Source of the DNA: Blattamonas nauphoetae
Taxonomy: Eukaryota > Preaxostyla > Oxymonadida
NCBI GenBank assembly: GCA_033064195.1
Contig: JARBJD010000589.1
Span: 1 to 31,065 of the forward strand
DNA: 31,065 nucleotides
Reading direction: 5' to 3'
The notes beneath the pieces were generated by a model. The model was given only the letters and a program-made list of their open reading frames with translations, ran no database searches and was not told the origin of the DNA. This document shows positions 28,901-31,065 of this stretch, in pieces (position 1 is the first letter of the stretch; each line of letters begins with the position of its first letter). A program made the translations under genes and the position numbers.

Positions 28901-30156
28901 GATGGCATTCCGGTCACTGTGAAGCGAGTCACACGATACGAACAGCCATACGCGAGAGGAGAGTCAGGATTGTCGAAGATCAGAAATGTCAGAGTGTGCG
29001 ATGTCGATCCCAAATCTCCACTCAATGTTCCAGTGAGCTCCACCTCATCTTCATTCAGCACGTTTTCAGAGATGAGTTGGGAGAGTGAGAGAGTGAATGT
29101 CTTCCCTCCCAACAAAGAGATTCCAGAAATCTTCACAATCGCTGATTTCTCGGATTCTCCTCCCAATTCACTTTCCACTTTCACAATCCGAGTTGGCGAG
29201 CCTGGCGTGACAAATGCCGGTGCAGACACAACTGCCACAACTGACGAGCCAGAGCTCCTCATCGAAGAGACTGAATAGCTCGAGTCGTATCGGAGAGTGT
29301 CCGATTTGTTGTACACCTCAACGAGAAATGACCCAGATCCCAGCGACGCCGAGGGAACGGTGATCGACACAATATCTGATGAGCATTCAGTGTTCGTCAC
29401 GACAAGCATGAAGTCTTCCGCTGGCATCAGAGAGGTGGTCAGCGAGAGGACGAAGAAATCTGGGTCAGACGGATCGAGTTTGCATGACAGGGAGGAAAGA
29501 GTCGGTCCAGAAGGAGTTTTGAACGACGAGGCTGAGAAAAGAATGTGCTCATCTTCCTTCCCATCCACTTTCCGAGCCACAGACGAGAGAGTGTATTCTG
29601 TGTCGTATTTCAACTGTTCTACTCCCCCAATCGCTATCGGAGCGGATGTTCCAGCTGTGTTTGAAGTGAATAGAATGTTGAATGAATGCGAAGATGATGG
29701 CGCAATCACAAATGTCGACCCAGAAGGAAGATCTGTTCCTTCCACTGACAGTACGAACGACGACGACGAGGTCGACACAGGAACAACGATCTTCGTGATT
29801 GTGGGAGCAAGAGGAACGTCGAAGAAGAGATTCCCATTCACTACAATCTTATCATCACCCGATCCAACTGACACAACTCTGTACCTTCCTCCAAAAATCA
29901 CATGAGTGTTATTCTCCTCTTCTCCAATCAAGAAGCTCACAAAGCATTGAGTCGATGTCACATCGAAGATCGGGCCAGACGATGAGATTTCCCCAGAATC
30001 TCCCAACAGCACCACTGTCTGTCCGAGAGAGGGCAGCTGAACACCTCGAAGTTCAACCACAGCCATATCTCTCGCTCCGTTCAGATCACAATCCACTCCT
30101 TCAATCCGAGCTGGTTCGGCAGGTGTTGTGAACATGATCGGACCATAACAAGCCAC
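25981..30156 (-). CDS. Gene D: Ig-like array, second beta-helix, transmembrane helix, pseudokinase
   Basis: The best preserved receptor: 1391 codons open without interruption (first codon GTG, the true start lying upstream). Order: Ig/TIG-like domains (about 1-660), second beta-helix starting at CDGSVFCGERSRACASIG (about 680-960), juxtamembrane WRGRVCFGKNETT, transmembrane helix (about 1035-1060, LIPLVVVVFCVFVIVVIVVC), basic stop-transfer, acidic linker (EELDEQEVDEKDE), and kinase-like domain (about 1130-1385). As in B, the catalytic loop is TRLSPLWVFLD, DFG is missing, helix F has AAVFSLG for DVFSLG, while WRAPEVV and the NRPT arginine are kept. Shared loss in two copies argues for a long-standing pseudokinase. 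Plasma-membrane receptor-like role inferred; no ligand or partner can be named. Confidence 0.9.
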   Translation of the reverse strand: MACYGPIMFTTPAEPARIEGVDCDLNGARDMAVVELRGVQLPSLGQTVVLLGDSGEISSSGPIFDVTSTQCFVSFLIGEEENNTHVIFGGRYRVVSVGSGDDKIVVNGNLFFDVPLAPTITKIVVPVSTSSSSFVLSVEGTDLPSGSTFVIAPSSSHSFNILFTSNTAGTSAPIAIGGVEQLKYDTEYTLSSVARKVDGKEDEHILFSASSFKTPSGPTLSSLSCKLDPSDPDFFVLSLTTSLMPAEDFMLVVTNTECSSDIVSITVPSASLGSGSFLVEVYNKSDTLRYDSSYSVSSMRSSGSSVVAVVSAPAFVTPGSPTRIVKVESELGGESEKSAIVKISGISLLGGKTFTLSLSQLISENVLNEDEVELTGTLSGDLGSTSHTLTFLIFDNPDSPLAYGCSYRVTRFTVTGMPSKVDENVTFSVPDEPPRIVSIETKKLNKDRTKMEVVMIGRALKSGLGKIGLLGEGGIIDSVNEVIVENETHCSAEFLAGEEEVEDKVKFGEDYTLIRSESSASGFHVEPISVTVPCPPKVTRMEFSCSNSLNTTCRVSLTGTNLVVGSLVRVTLNSSLSFSASMTSETEGLSEELRIGWSDSLQFDTKYTISSITALDEEGSTLFGDEVSDTTGLSPTELFIFSDSGSSCDGSVFCGERSRACASIGVGWRIVEGVGIGRVSFGIIDSSSLWSGIVVDCGMHVLVTNGSQTEPTLRIPSSSSSSSSSYSAWSNEDNTALIVVRESFFEIRHVNVVIDSQRSLLSLVSSTDSTIVLKDASLHGTAQLSSSIDADVCTWTTGVLILHNSSTTIKSTHLTQLFHGAINMKNGSLTLISSSFSHNSPLFTSFSSLRRNIRCSEGGTIEIESLNGGDGSKDHPSAWISSDDCSITGEDAIARAPFFVPSLDTDQTSVKQTSDKIVISLVGTLLIPCGLGVEIREWDEKAKEYGKSAIADLTELNTTALTETGGTVELVVSDWKKELDWSLEWRGRVCFGKNETTLNEFVVKVSSATAKKAEALETVRKTLPWLIPLVVVVFCVFVIVVIVVCCRMHRKKNEAKSATILREELDEQEVDEKDESMGIERMDGVNGEQIVAIRAKNTDDVIHPNMPTTIRTWQLGRSVDTRGAQLNGDEPQLIELRDTVRCDGMKTEVVSVTTNDTLFNRLHRQPERPLDKPRLVQMLTRGLAQLARQNPHMPLLTRLSPLWVFLDSDDTPLFQVKEVAKEAEPKVEPSAEFFRESYLASLSNHTLSSDDQGQDGSMNKNSLISESALPSKLVKHDEGARWRAPEVVEKKGNVNESKAAVFSLGLILWEIETGCVPFAEQDGVNAQRQVGSGTLPGMETWTEEWKVSLIGKCLDLSPSNRPTLEWIVEHVNSELGDGKGGTGHEPHGMET

Positions 30157-31065
30157 GTCTTTTCTGGTTGTTCACCTTCCTTCCACACAACTCTCCTCAC
30201 TTCGTATTCTGTCCACCAATCCAGCCTTCCATCCGCGTCGGCAGGGTAGAGAGGCGCTGTTCCTTTCAGAGTCCTCGAATCTTCCCATTCCAACGAGATA
30301 TTCCATTTTGTCGATCCTTTCCACACTTCCATCCAATAACTTCCTGCTACCAGACCCTCTCCACGAACAACGATTTTTGTTGTGTTAGGGTCGAGCAGTG
30401 TGGCTTCTGTCTTGTTCACATATGGCGTGAGGGAGATGACATGGCCGACAATCACTGCTGATCGAGGAATGTATGTCGCATTTGGCAGCATTCCATTCGT
30501 TCCTGACGAGACAGTCGCTTGGGCTGTCGAGGATGGAGTTGACGAGCTTCCAAAGACAACATGGACGAGTCGAGGCACATTCGATCCATCCAGCAGGATG
30601 CCCATCGAGCCTTCGATTGCTGATTCTGTTGAGACTGTCACGACGGCTTGAGTCTCACTGATGACGATTGATAAAGATGTGATGGAGATGGTTGAGGAGA
30701 TCTGCGGAATGAGAAGGCTGTTGAACACTGGTCCGGTTCTGAAATAAACATTGTTAGACCCAGAAGTGGAGTCACAGAAGCGGATCATTTCGGATGTGAT
30801 CTGGGACGATGCCAGATCATAGAAGTAAATATCTCTCGCGTCTGGCATTGATGTTGACGAACAGCCCCTGAACTGCAGACAGTTGAGATCAATCGGGAAG
30901 GTCGTGCCAAAATCCCGAATGCCCCTCCGTGTTGGATCGATGTACACGACACGAAAGCAGAGTTGGAGATGGTGATCGGGGAGTTCTGAAGAAACATCGC
31001 ACCGTCAGCCTCCGCTCGACAGTGTTCAAAGAAAGAGTTCTCGATGACGATTGATGATGACAGAT
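30157..31065 (-). CDS. Gene D, 5' part (partial, continues past the window): first beta-helix and first Ig-like domain
   Basis: Aligns with residues about 465-747 of gene B: NSFFEHCRAE, SPITISNSAFVSC, then NCLQFRGCSS, NVYFRTGPV and the GSYWMEVWKG Ig segment, ending GRLDWWTEYEVRRVVWKEGE. The reading moves between frames twice, each time at a run of four A/T bases (30909-30912 and 30160-30163), while the protein sense is otherwise continuous with B. The start codon and signal peptide lie outside the window. The tryptophan pair at 30216-30221 is intact, unlike in B. Confidence 0.8.

Larger units (their letters stand above)
25260..31065. repeat. Segmental duplication, copy 2 (gene D side)
   Basis: Collinear with 8641-about 14440 and continuing beyond the end of the window. 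It includes the whole 3' spacer, pseudokinase, transmembrane helix, Ig array and part of the first beta-helix. Differences from copy 1 are unevenly spread: very few in the pseudokinase, with patches of stronger divergence in the Ig array (for example around 29600-29720). Confidence 0.9.

Noticed and set aside
1-31065. CRISPR arrays, operons, ribosome binding sites, prophage or retroelement genes
   Set aside because: Nothing of this kind is visible. The repeats present are transposon ends and protein-coding repeats, and I saw no reverse transcriptase, integrase or capsid-like frame.

Overview
The window reads as eukaryotic protist DNA. It holds very long, almost intron-free reading frames, all on the minus strand. 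They encode large secreted or surface-anchored proteins built from right-handed beta-helix (PMP-like, GGA and FxxN/CxF) repeats and tandem Ig/TIG-like beta-sandwich repeats. Big families of this kind are known from metamonads, and an oxymonad-like genome is my best guess. That is inference from family content and gene structure; no rRNA or housekeeping marker is present to prove it.

Layout, right to left (the direction of transcription): receptor D (about 31065, running off the window, to 25981); a 0.74 kb spacer; receptor-like gene C (25238-21850); about 6 kb of transposon-filled spacer (21849-15839); receptor B (15832-9359); a 0.8 kb spacer; gene A (8560 to about 2640); then about 2.6 kb of decayed, mostly non-coding sequence. 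B and D are close paralogues: signal peptide (seen in B), beta-helix, Ig-like array, second beta-helix, one transmembrane helix, and a cytoplasmic kinase-like domain. That domain has lost the catalytic loop, DFG and alpha-F aspartates, so it is a pseudokinase. C ends in a transmembrane helix with a short tail and no kinase. A has no recognisable membrane anchor.

B/D and their 3' spacers form a segmental duplication of at least 5.8 kb (8641-about 14440 and 25260-31065). It starts just upstream of the start codons of A and C. None of the four genes is fully open as read. B has two in-frame stops exactly where D has tryptophan codons. C has one in-frame stop and one frame shift. D has two frame shifts at four-base A/T runs. 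A has at least three frame shifts. Whether this reflects pseudogenes, consensus errors or recoding is the main open question.

The B-C spacer holds a 670 bp MITE with a perfect 8 bp target duplication, and a three-level nest of DNA transposons: an outer subterminal-repeat element, a TA-flanked long-TIR element inside it, and a 3.0 kb hAT-like element inside that. The 3.0 kb element shows no transposase and carries coding-like sequence of unknown origin.
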